From the NCBI RefSeq assembly GCF_000213175.1, contig NW_009799179.1, forward strand, positions 9,701,470 to 9,765,469: 64,000 bases of DNA. Reading direction: 5' to 3'. The first letter of the stretch is position 1; each line of letters starts with the position of its first letter. The translations under genes were made by a program, and so were the position numbers. Origin of the DNA: Neurospora tetrasperma FGSC 2508. Its lineage: Eukaryota > Ascomycota > Sordariomycetes > Sordariales > Sordariaceae. Below the pieces are notes generated by a model. That model ran no database searches, was not told the DNA's origin, and saw only the letters and a list, made by a program, of their open reading frames with translations. This document shows positions 25,178-35,432 of the stretch, piece after piece.

Positions 25178-27547
25178 ATGGGCTCCGCCTCTTCCACCGG
25201 GGCCGACGACTTCGAGCGTGGCCGGCCGTTGACACGCGCGGGCATCGACGACGAGACCGGTACAGACAATACGAACTACAGCCCTTCCCTCTCTTCCCGT
25301 GCCGACAGCAATCAAATTATTTCCAGTCCTCCATATCTTCCATCTTCTCCTCGTCCTCACTTTCGATCTCCCCATTCTACTTCACCTCGTCCTCGCCCTC
25401 GTCATCGCTCTCCTCCTCGTCCTTTTTCTCGTTCTCCCCTTCCTCGTCCTTTTTCTCGTTGTCCCCTTTCTCTTCGTGCTAGTTTTCCTCCTCGTACGGG
25501 CTTTCCATCAGGTTTCGCCCCCAGTTTCTTTGAGCGTGCCACTGCTGCCGCCAGAGCCGCCAACCTGGCGGCCAACAGCCGTCGTGGCAGCTCACCTAGC
25601 TCGTTCGACGAGCGTGAAGTTCCCTCCCCCTCCTCTCGTGACTCTTCTCGACCCTCAGCCCGCTTAGCCCGCTACTCCGCTGCCCCGTCACCAGATGCCC
25701 GCCCCATCTATTCTCCCGATCTTCGAGATTCCAATTTACCTTTTCCTTCCTTTCCTCCTCCTCCTCCTGCAGCTAAGCCACGCAACACGGCGCCCTACGG
25801 CTTCAATTATCCTCCTTATTCTGCCTCCAACAACAATAACAGGAACCAACACTCGGTGAAACCTTAGTACGACACCGAAAGCGAAAGAATTGCATTCGAA
25901 CTCCGCAAGCGAGGGGAAATGGCGCAACTGAGAAGCCTCGAGCGCGACGGACGAGATCCGGCGGATTTACAACATTTTGAGGGGTGTATCCGTGAACAAG
26001 GGTACGCGCTTCGCCCGTTTATGGGCAGGTTATCGACGACAGATGGCTGGGACTATGAAATGGGGTTGAAGGCATTGCCGGAGTGCTTGATTGCAGACAA
26101 GGAATGCTGGCGGGCGTTGGATCCGTCCAAAACGGGGGCGAAGGAGGGATTTGGACGTCCCAATTTTGACGTGTGGGTGGAGAAGGAGTTTACGAGCGTT
26201 GTGCTGTGTGTGGCGGATAAGAGGAACAAGTGTAGGGGGGTCATAGTGCGGTACAGGATTGATGAGAGGATGCATGAGGTGAAGGAGGCGGAGGGACTGG
26301 ATCTTGATTTGGGGTTCGATGTGGGTACGAGTGGGAAGGGGGCTCCGGTTTGGAAGAAAGGGGTGCTGGGGTTGAAGGTAATTGACTTTTGGAGGCCGGG
26401 AGTGGGGGATAAGGAGTTGCAGGCTGCGCTAGGAGAGACAACTAGTGATGTCTTTGGACTACTCGAGGACGTGGATGCTATTCAAATTCACGGTGGCGCG
26501 GGGCCGTCGATGAGCGGGAATGTGGAGTATCCGATCGATGCGAGAATGAGAAGGTACTTGGACATGGAGGAGAATGTCCAAAGGCTCGCGATGGAGCTGG
26601 GGTATGAGCAAGTAAGTGAGGAGCAAAAGCCAATGGGTGTGCGGTGGGTGTTGGAATTTCCGCGAGACGCGTTGGACGACTTATTCAGGATTATGGACAA
26701 GTTGTCGAGGAACAAGCTTGAGGAGAAAGTATGGAAGGAGAGGGAGAGGAAAATCGAGTTTGAAAGGTGCGCAGAGGAGGAAGAATTCAAGGTTGTCAAT
26801 GAGGCTGGCGCCGGCGGAACAAAGTATGTGGAGGATGCGGGCGTGACTGCGGATTTGATGGACATGGCCCTGCTTAATGAGATGGAACGACGTGGCTTCC
26901 AAGAGGTCCGCACCAGGGCCGACGACGCCAGACGCATGCCGATATCTACAGGTGATCTGCCGGTCCGGAACAGTGGAGGCGGCTTGGGACCAGTGCTGTT
27001 TTCTGCTAGCCCCTCGCCGTCGGGCAGCGTGAACTCTGACACGGATCGCAGCATAGTGCTTCCTTGGGAGGAAAACCCCGGGTTGCGTGGGAGAGCTATC
27101 TTGCGATACATCGAGAGAGATAGCCCAGAGTCTGGGGAGGTGGACGGAACCCGGTCGGAAGACGCTATCCCCGAGCAGTCAACCATGTTGGAGCACAAGG
27201 AGAGCACCAGTCCAAAGCCCGGCCAGGAGGAGGAAAGCAGGTCGGAAGGCGACAGCATGTCTAGCCCGGAAATCGCAACACTCTTCAAGGACGAGCAGTC
27301 TTCGGATGATGAGATGTTTCCAGATGAAGAGTCTTCCTCGGAAGACGCCGACGACGAGGGAGACAGATATCACCTCTCTGGGTCTAATAGTCCGGAGAAC
27401 AAGCCGACTCTTGTTGAAGGCGTCGATGTCGATGCCGAAAAAGCTGGGGGTTCTCTTGATGGAAACAAGGATGTCGATGTCAGTGTCAGGCCTGTTTATC
27501 CTTCCGATGAGGATTCTCCTCATGATGACTCCTCGGATGATGAATGA
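25178..27547 (+). CDS. Unrecognised protein, frame interrupted by TAG
   Basis: Two open frames lie in the same phase: 25178-25867 (229 aa, ends TAG) and 25919-27547 (542 aa). The 51 nt between them also read as good protein (YDTESERIAFELRKRGE), leading into MAQLRSLERDG, so the real unit probably spans the stop. The first part is Ser/Pro/Arg-rich and disordered, with CT-repeat DNA at 25,270-25,490 that could partly be intron. The second part has a folded-looking core (GYALRPFMGRL...FDVWVEKEFTSVVLCVADK...IDFWRPGVGDKELQ) and an acidic Ser/Asp/Glu C-terminus. I recognise no family. The stop may be removed by an intron ending at its own AG, by a weak 54-nt intron 25856-25909 (GTGAAA...CGCAAG), or it may be a real nonsense mutation. 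See the findings for a coding-like tail after the end. Confidence 0.55.
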
Positions 27548-27812
27548 GGTTGTCGATTTGGCGGCTGTTTATCATGAAGATTCTTCTGGTGACGAAAACG
27601 ATGTTGACTAGGAAGGTCAGGCGGATGAGAACAAATAGAGTGAGAAGCCAGACGAGGACGATGCCAGGCTGCGCTTGCTCGATTTGCTTGGTGTCAACAG
27701 AAGTGCTTCTCCGGACGACGAGAATGAGACCAAGAACAGTGAAGCGAAAGGAAGCCTTTGGGGTCCGGGAGGAGTGTTATGGTCTTGGGTATTGGTGTGA
27801 AAACATAAAATC
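27548..27812 (+). pseudogene. Coding-like tail in a shifted frame
   Basis: After the TGA ending the 542-aa frame, another frame (the one containing 27,609) continues in the same acidic style: EVVDLAAVYHEDSSGDENDVD, stop, EGQADENK, stop, then SEKPDEDDARLRLLDLLGV and a Trp/Gly-rich end. This looks like the former C-terminus of the upstream protein, cut off by a frameshift near 27,540 and two later stops. It could instead be chance; the charged, helix-like text argues against that. Confidence 0.4.
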
Positions 27813-27930
27813 GTCGTTCTCGTCAGCGTCGCGTGTATCAATCCTCTGGATATAGCGTAAACAAACATAATGTCTATTCCATTCTGTCAGCGCTCTAACT
27901 TGCTGTACACTGTCAACTTCTCAAACCCTC

Positions 27931-29247
27931 CTAAGACTTGAGCCTCTCGCTCCTCGCCATGTCATCCTGCGCGTCTTTAACCAAGAAACTGTAACATAAT
28001 AGTTAGCTTCCATCTCCCTTTTAGCTTCAGTCAACTGGATAAGATACTCACTTATACCAAATAATCGTCGGCACAATGGTGCCCGCATGCCACAAACTAT
28101 GCGCATCCACACTCCCCCAAAGCGGCGGGAAATCCAACAGTTCCAAACTCATGGCCACCAACACCCACGCCACCACAATACCCGGCCACGCCGCCCACCC
28201 CTTCTTCTGCTCCCGGTACCTGGTCCACGAATACCAACTCCACAGCAGATTCTGCACCGCCCCGACCGCCACGTTGGCCGCCATGTTATACGTGTAATCC
28301 CACGCCCACATCTTCAGGTACGTGACATGCGCCACATACATCAAAATGCACAAAGCCGTCCACAGTCGCAAAAGCGACTCGCGGCGCGGCGTGTCCTTCT
28401 TATCCAGCCTAAAGATGCGCACAACCGTATAATACAGTCCGTACAAAACGTTGGCGCCCGCAGCGAAATAGTCGAGTTGTTCGGTAACGGGGAAATCCCT
28501 TGTGTGAAAAACGGCGCTGAAGAACCACGAGGCCATGCCGACGTAGGAGAGCAGGATGTACCATTTCCGTAAGGGGTAGGAGGGCGGGATGTTGGGGAGG
28601 ATTTTGGTGTAGAGGCCTTGGTAGTGGGCCCAGAAGTTGCCGAGCGAAAAAAGAACGGAGAGAGGTTCTTGCATCCCGAGAAAACGGATAAAGGGCCATT
28701 TACCGTGGTATTGGACGACTGGGTGAGGGAAGGGGGGAGGAGATTGGGAGAGGCGCGAGGAGGTGGTGAGGTGTTGGCAGGTGTAGTCGCATTCGGAGGG
28801 GCAGGACCAGAGGAGGAGGCGGCGGTGGAGGGCTGCAAGCAGTCAGATCGTTGTTGTTCTTGACGACAAAGGTAGCGTAGGTAGCTAGATAGTGGATGGA
28901 GGAAGAGGGAAGGGGAAGGGGAAAAGGGAAGACGTACGAATGGGCGTTTGGTGTTCAGCGTCCGGACCGCAGTTTTCGCGTTCGCAGACCTAGTTTGTAC
29001 CAGTATAACGTCAGTCGGTCTCTCTCTTTCTGTCCTGGGTTCCTCTTGTCTGTACAGAGCAAAGCTGTCCTTATTACTCCCAGGTTGGAAGACAACCCAC
29101 CCTTATACACTCCTGAAACTCAGGTAGCCGATCGCCAATGGACGCCGCAACGGGTGTAGCTAGCGCGACGAAGCCTAGTAGGAGCAATTGTTGTATGGAC
29201 AGGAAGCTGGGAGCCCCGCCTCGTTTAGGTGTGACGTTGAACTTCAT
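27931..29247 (-). CDS. per1: PER1/PGAP3 GPI-anchor lipid remodelling protein
   Basis: ER membrane protein of the CREST hydrolase superfamily; yeast Per1 and human PGAP3 remove the sn-2 acyl chain from GPI anchors. Four exons: 29247-29101, 28989-28938, 28832-28052 and 27988-27931, with introns of 111, 105 and 63 nt; product 345 aa, normal length. Residues 1-35 form a signal peptide (LLLLGFVALATPVAA). A Cys-rich lumenal segment follows (VCERENCGPD, WSCPSECDYTCQH), then about seven membrane helices. The superfamily's metal and catalytic residues are visible: Ser172 and His176 (FFSAVFHTRD), Asp187 (QLDYFAAG), His311 and His315 (DAHSLWH). The last exon supplies the tail NFLVKDAQDDMARSERLKS. Everything needed for activity is present. 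Confidence 0.94.
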
Positions 29248-30779
29248 GGTGTTGGCATTGGATGGCGGAGTCGAGCTCGATGGTGTTTGTGATTTGGGTC
29301 TCTATTGTCAGGTTGGAGGGGAGCTTCGGGCTTGGAGGACGGGAGGGAAACGCGTGTGGTTGTGGTTCGGCGCGGTGCAGGGTGAGGTTGGTGGTAGCTT
29401 GATGGTTCGATACCTAGCTCGGGTTCGGGGTCTCGGGGTGTTGCGTCAGACCGAATACCTATCGAGTCTAGCTAGCGACGGTCGGGAACTATTATTGCGA
29501 CCACAAGCTGAATGGTGAAGCTATACGGAAAGGCGTCGACATAGCCAGCAGTGTCGATTGAAGATGTTAATCGATCCGAACCCCGGAATTCGAATGCCGC
29601 GGTTGGCGTTGGCATTCAGCGGGGCAACGCTAATAAAGATGAATGAAAGTCTCCGGGCGGGACAAGGCGCAGGGGCGGGCGGCAGCACTATGTAACCCCA
29701 CTCAGGGCACTGCTGTCCCGCTTCGGGCGGGAGGCGCCGAACAGGTGTGGGTCCAAGCGTCGCCTTGCTGGGCAGCGGGCAACAACACGTCAAACTCCGG
29801 AGGCCGGGACCGGGGCCGGGGCCGGGGCAGTATGTACTTCTGGCGTGGACTTGGTGGATTTATTAAGATCCGGTGAGGGTTTGAGGACGACTGTGTGTAA
29901 TGCGATTTGACTGTGTCCGGATTGGAACTCTACTAATGTGAGACGTGTGTAGGTATTTTTGAAGTCTTGTTTCACAAGTCACATTCCTGGGCTGTTGGTC
30001 CAATGTCACTGGATAATTAAACAAAAGCGGAATGCAGAGAACGAGTACGTCCATCGGGCTTGATTGATGTCAAGACATGGGTAAGTCACCAAGCTGCAAT
30101 GTTGAGCTATATGCGAGTATAAGCCTTTAATGATCGAACAATGTGCGCTAGAGACGAGTATTGCAAGTTCACATGTATCTGAATAAACAAGATAACGAGT
30201 GATATGAGAATCTAAGTAGGCTAGAAGAAAGATATTAGATATGCTGTGAGGTGAGTTTCGCTATTGACGCCGTTCCATGTGGCAAGTACATGACCAAAAC
30301 CCGTGAGGGAAAAAAAAAGAGGAGAGAAAGATACCAATCAGTCGCCATGTACTGTTTCACCATGGTACGGTTGATTGTACAGAGAGTAGAGCGAAGTAAA
30401 GAGGTCCGTCCCAAAGACAACAAAAGTCCAAAAAGAAAAGAAAAAAAGAGATACCAAGTATGCAAAGAAAGGAATGCCTCGCGGCACAATAAGTAAATGA
30501 AGCCAGTGCCACCACGTTGCGTACTGACTGTGTGAAGTCACTGGTAGGAACTCTCCAAGGATATTCATCCATCCTCCTTCTTCAATACAACCGTCTGGTG
30601 CATGCGGATGCCAACAGACATATGCCTTCATAAACGCCATGAACCCCGACTTTCTCCGCCGGCCATGCAGTAGTAGTAGGTAAGGAGAAACACTCTCATA
30701 ACGCCGTTCCTCCGTAAAGCATAATCATACGCAAGAACACTCCATCCCAGAAGCAAAAGAAATGGACAGAGGGACGGAC
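29248..30779. other. Intergenic
   Basis: 1.5 kb upstream of per1 and downstream of the 764-aa gene. It contains a short GGGGCC-type run at about 29,803-29,829 and otherwise nothing I can support as a gene or RNA. Confidence 0.5.
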
Positions 30780-33074
30780 TTAAAACGGACTCCCAGACCT
30801 CCTCCTCCCGCCCTCCCCACCCCTCCGTCTACTAAACTCTCTTAACCGCTGCCTCAGATCCGCCATCCTCCCACCTCTTGTTGTCTCGCTTCCGCTGCCA
30901 CTGCCACTTGCACTTCCACTTCCAGTGCTGTTGGTCCTGCTAGCCTCTGGTCGGGGTCTCTGGAGTTCACTGATCGACTCCTGGCTCCGCCTCCCGCCAC
31001 GTATTGGCCCTTGATTCATAGCCTGCTGCATCAACGCAGCTGGTCCACGACCAAGCATCCCCAGATCTACACTCTGTCCGTGTCCCGGTCTTCGGATGTG
31101 GCTGTGGCGAGTAGCAGAAAAGGTAGAGGTAAAGCTCAACGGCGATCCCAGCCTGGCAGGTGGTTGGGCATTGGACTCTTCTTGTGGAGGTGGGGCGACA
31201 TGGAAGGGAGTAAAGCCGAGGATTGCTGGCATGCTGATGGAGCTGGGGAGGCCCTGTGCCTGTGGCTCGGATGGGATTGGAGCAGCAGCGAGATCGGCAC
31301 CGGTGGAAGTAGACCTTGGGATAAACAAGTCGTCAAATCGGTGGCCTAATGTTGAACTGAATTCGGTTGACCTTCGGCCTCTGGTAGTGCTGGAGGTGGT
31401 GGTGCCCTCTTCTACCTTTGGCCTGGAGTCTACTGCTGCTGCTGCTGCTGCTGCTACGGAATCAGGAGCAGGAGCAGAAGCAGTCTTCTTTCTGTGGTCT
31501 CCACCCTGCGAATGCGTGTTCCTCCGCTTACCAGGCGCACTGGATCGGCTGAGTCTTACGGGGCTTTGGAGTCTGCCTGTTGTCGGCCGGCTATGTTGAC
31601 CCGGGAGGGAATGGGAAATCGTCTGGCCCCTTTTGCGAGTGGTGATTGCGCCGATTGCGGCGGCAAGGGAGGCTGACGAGGAAGGACCATAGCTTCGCGG
31701 TTGGGCTGGTTCAGGGTCGTCAAAGTCTGCTTGTCCAGCGGATCTCGGGAAGGGGCCGAATAATGGAGAGCCAAGACGGCCCCGTAAAGGTTCCTGATCT
31801 GCGTCATTTGGCTGCCGCTGTGGGATCGGAATGGGTTGTAGAGCTTCAAAGATGCTCAGACTTGATCTCGTCAACTGTGCCAATGGCCCTTGTGGCTGCA
31901 TGTGCTCAGATGTGGACAACGTAAGAGACATGGACATGTCCCCTGTCGCAAACGGCCGCTCCACCCTGGGCGTCTGGACAGATTGCATCGGAGTTACGCT
32001 TCGAGAGAGGAAGCGGTGGTTCTTAGCTGCCGCTGCCGCCTTTTGACGGCATAACTCCCTTAGCTGTGCCCTCGTGGCTGCTTGCGTATGCGGCCAGCAC
32101 ATGAACGTCCCGGCTCCCTCGGCGCTGCCACCGGCAGTGCTCCTTTGCGCTTTCGACCCCCGCCAGGTGCGAATGGCTTCGCGGGCAACTCGTGCGCACA
32201 CTCCTTCCGGTGGAATGCAGTTCTTGCCCATGCGAAACGGTGTGACTTTGGGGTCTTGCAGGTAGAGGGAGTAGTAAGACCAGAGGTGATCGTTCATCGG
32301 CTTAGTCCAGGGGACTTTCTTTCTCGGTAATTTCAATTGGAGGTTGGCTTCCTTGGGGGTTGTGGTGGTGGTGGTGGTGGATAATGGTTGCAGGGTCTCG
32401 GTTGGTTCGTCAAAGTCAAGAAGGCCTGCTGTGCCGAAATCATGTAGAGTGTCCTCCTTCCCGTCGAGGGAGGCGATTTCAAGGTCACATTCGTCGGTTT
32501 CGTCGTCTCCAGAGAGTTGAGACCATTGGCTCGGAAAGGAGTCGCTGGTCTGGGTGGACTGGGACGTTGATGGCCTGCTTATGTCGTCGTCATCCTCTTC
32601 AGGTGTTGACTCGAAGCTACTGGTTGAACCAAGGGTCCAATCCGGGTATCGACGGGGTGTTAATGTTGGTAGCGCCATGGGTGTTGGTACTGGTGTCTTT
32701 GGTCCTGCGTCTGAATACGCCCTGGCCCGGGGGATTTGCAAAGACAGGGAGTCTTGATAGGGTTCTGGAGAGAAGGGATGCATGGTAAAGTCCTCTGGGT
32801 CTGACTCTGGCTCTTCGATACTGGGGATGGCGAGGTCTGCTGCTGCTACGGAAGCCAGGAATTGCTGTGACGCGGCGAGCTGGTTCGAAGTGGTGCGTCT
32901 CTTGACTTTGAGACGGGGTCTGGGAGGCGAAGGAATTTGGGGGAAGCCGTCATGTTCTGGAATTAGGTTTATAGGCGTCCTTGGTCCTTCGCTGGCGTCG
33001 GGAAGTTCGAGCGCGACGGCATAGCGAAAGTCGCGTGGCATTGTTACACGCCCGGAGGAATGTTGTTGGTCCAT
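30780..33074 (-). CDS. Unrecognised Ser/Pro-rich protein, 764 aa
   Basis: Single uninterrupted frame starting MDQQHSSGRVTMPRDFRYAV; Met12 is an alternative start. Most of the protein is disordered and rich in Ser, Pro and Thr, with poly-Thr (GGT repeats near 32,360) and poly-Ala (CTG repeats at about 31,435) encoded by microsatellites. One block looks folded and conserved: LPRKKVPWTKPMNDHLWSYY, then LQDPKVTPFRMGKNCIPPEG and ARVAREAIRTWRG, at residues ~255-320. Then comes WPHTQAATRAQLRELCRQK. Its Trp and basic residues suggest a small helical, possibly nucleic-acid-binding module, but I do not know a named domain for it. The C-terminus is Arg/Gly/Ser-rich (RQRLREFSRRRGGEGGRRR). Function unknown; probably a regulatory nuclear protein, by composition only. 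Confidence 0.8.
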   Translation of the reverse strand: MDQQHSSGRVTMPRDFRYAVALELPDASEGPRTPINLIPEHDGFPQIPSPPRPRLKVKRRTTSNQLAASQQFLASVAAADLAIPSIEEPESDPEDFTMHPFSPEPYQDSLSLQIPRARAYSDAGPKTPVPTPMALPTLTPRRYPDWTLGSTSSFESTPEEDDDDISRPSTSQSTQTSDSFPSQWSQLSGDDETDECDLEIASLDGKEDTLHDFGTAGLLDFDEPTETLQPLSTTTTTTTPKEANLQLKLPRKKVPWTKPMNDHLWSYYSLYLQDPKVTPFRMGKNCIPPEGVCARVAREAIRTWRGSKAQRSTAGGSAEGAGTFMCWPHTQAATRAQLRELCRQKAAAAAKNHRFLSRSVTPMQSVQTPRVERPFATGDMSMSLTLSTSEHMQPQGPLAQLTRSSLSIFEALQPIPIPQRQPNDADQEPLRGRLGSPLFGPFPRSAGQADFDDPEPAQPRSYGPSSSASLAAAIGAITTRKRGQTISHSLPGQHSRPTTGRLQSPVRLSRSSAPGKRRNTHSQGGDHRKKTASAPAPDSVAAAAAAAVDSRPKVEEGTTTSSTTRGRRSTEFSSTLGHRFDDLFIPRSTSTGADLAAAPIPSEPQAQGLPSSISMPAILGFTPFHVAPPPQEESNAQPPARLGSPLSFTSTFSATRHSHIRRPGHGQSVDLGMLGRGPAALMQQAMNQGPIRGGRRSQESISELQRPRPEASRTNSTGSGSASGSGSGSETTRGGRMADLRQRLREFSRRRGGEGGRRRSGSPF

Positions 33075-33331
33075 TATGTCTTATACAAGCGTCATGCGGT
33101 ATTGGGCTGGGACGGGAAGAGCAAGGGATGAATAAAAGGGTGGTAATAAGTTGAAACAGGCGCGAGCGAGGTCGGCGACGAGGACTCGATGGCGCGGCGA
33201 ATGTGGTGTTGAGAAGTCGAGTGTCGCCAAATGAGTGGTGAAAAGGTACCAAGGGAAGGGCGACAGGAGAGGAAGATCCCAGACGGTTGATAGTCGGCGC
33301 AAGCCGTCTCTTTGTCGCAAAGGCGGTCGGC

Positions 33332-33352
33332 CGGTCGGTCGGTCGGTCGGTC
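33332..33352. repeat. CGGT microsatellite
   Basis: About five CGGT units in the leader/promoter of the 764-aa gene. Confidence 0.8.
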
Positions 33353-33883
33353 TTTGTTGATGTTACGCGACGCGACGACCTGACCGTCAAGGTGCTGTGG
33401 ATGCGATGCGATGCAATACAAAACAAAAGAGATGAAATGGCGGACCAAATGGGGATGGCTGGGGTGCGGCAGGCAGAGAGGCCGAATCGGCGGAATTAAA
33501 GGAACCAAGGACGTACTATGTACGTGTACAAGTCAAGGAAAAAGCAAAAGGATTGATGGGCAGAAGGCAGAAGTACCGACGACTGTATAGAGGATGGGTG
33601 TAGTACTGTGCCAATTGTTATGGTGAAACACGATGCTGTCGTGGTCGTGGTTCGTCGTGATCGGCGTAAGTAGTAGGTAGTCGGCGTGGTCGGCGTGGCT
33701 CCTTATCGCGTTCAAGTTGTATTGTCGTTGCGTCTGCAAGGGAAGAAAGAGGGGACTGAGCTCGAGACTGCTGCAGTGTCGGATGGTTGGGGGAAATTAG
33801 GTGTTGGCTGTTGTTGTTGTTGCTGGTGTTTGGTGTCGTCAAGGTGAACTTTGCGGAAAAGAGCGAGTGTCGGAGTGAAAGGG

Positions 33884-33907
33884 TCAATCAATCAATCAAT
33901 CAATCAA
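33884..33907. repeat. TCAA microsatellite
   Basis: Six TCAA units in a row. Confidence 0.85.
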
Positions 33908-34769
33908 CTGAGCGGAAGGTCTCAGTCGCAAGTGCGCGCGGGCGGGCGTCTTTTGCTGCCAACTTTCTTGTCTTGAGATGGAATATAGAAGCAGGCGGAT
34001 GATGCGACCAAGACGCCAGGGTTTGTGGGAAATGCGCCAGAAGCGCGCACCTATAATCGAGCGAGTCGCAAAGAGGTGAGGTCGTAAAAAAGAGAGAGCC
34101 GCAAAGACGACAAGAGCAAGAGGGGGAGGACAAAGTAGATGGAAGTGGTGAGTGGTTGCAGGGACGAGCGGATGGAACTCGGGTCGTTGGACTCTGCGTG
34201 GATGCGATCGATATGCGATAGCGAGGGCAAGGGTCCGTCAAAAGTGGGAATGGATGTGCTATGTATGTGTATGTATAAGTATAATGTATGTAGGTACAAG
34301 GCAAGGTCGTACAGTAGCTTCATCAGCCTCGGAATCAGATCAGCCAGAGATGGAAAGAGGACGGAACGAACAGGGACAAGGGTTGAGGAGGCATCTCTCT
34401 TGAGATCCTGTCAATTCAGTCACATACGTCGTTCCCTCGGATATAACATCTCTTGTCTCTTGAAAACCACACCATGTTAATAAAATCCATGTCAACATAT
34501 ACACAGGTATCTATATATATACAAACCACAAGATCAGCCAGTGGTGAACCAACATCGACGACCGACAACAACAACAACAAGCGCAACAACGACCCAATCG
34601 TGTACACAACAACAACAACTCAAGGGTCCGTTGTCCACCTGTCGCGGCACGGAAGCCGGCTCTTAACTCTGACACTTGAAGCCCGCAGTGGAGTTCATGC
34701 CGGCGTGGAGTTGCTTGGATGTGGAGAGATGGAGGCCGCCGCTTCACAAGTGTAACCCAGCTTCGACGA

Positions 34770-34846
34770 CAACAACATCAACAACATCAACAACATCACA
34801 ACATCACAACATCACGACATCACGACATTGACAATAACAATAACAT
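34770..34846. repeat. ACAACATCA-type imperfect tandem array
   Basis: Imperfect 8-9-bp units (CAACAACAT, CACAACAT, CACGACAT) in a row, ending in AATAAC repeats. A related CAACAACAA run lies at about 34,565-34,620. Confidence 0.7.
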
Positions 34847-35414
34847 CGAAAGTTTAAACATGAGATCCAATCTGGAAGCAAAGGTAGCAGCAATAGTACT
34901 GCCTACTGACAGAGAGACCGGCCGTCCGCGGAATCATCATGGCGTGAAGGACCAGTGATGGCCCCCCTCGGACCGTTCCATGAAGGAAGTCCAACGCGTC
35001 GTGAACGCGATCCCAACGTCTTAGCGGCGGCTTGTGATTGGCCACTCACAAAAACAACCGACCATCCAGGACGCGTCCCATGTTGTTCATGTTGTTCCCA
35101 AAATGGACGACACAGAGCGAAGACTCAAGAACCTCAGCGGTCACCCACCCACCCACTTGTCACCACGGCCAGTGATGTAATCTGCAGCGCTAAAAAACTA
35201 AAAAGTCCTTAGTACTGTAACCTCATGTGAGCACTGCCGCCGGAGACAGGGTTTCTTTCTTTTCGATGCCGATTTCCATATGTAATTCCTGCTGTCGTTG
35301 ACTTGTTGAACTTTTGACGCATTGGCAGATTTACTTACCCATCCACACCTGAGAGATGGAAATGAGAACAGAGGTGAAGGGAGGAACTGAAGGGAGAAAG
35401 TGACGGCCAATCTG

Positions 35415-35432
35415 CGAGAGAGAGAGAGAGAG
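35415..35432. repeat. GA dinucleotide microsatellite
   Basis: About nine GA units close to the left edge of the AT-rich block. Confidence 0.85.
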
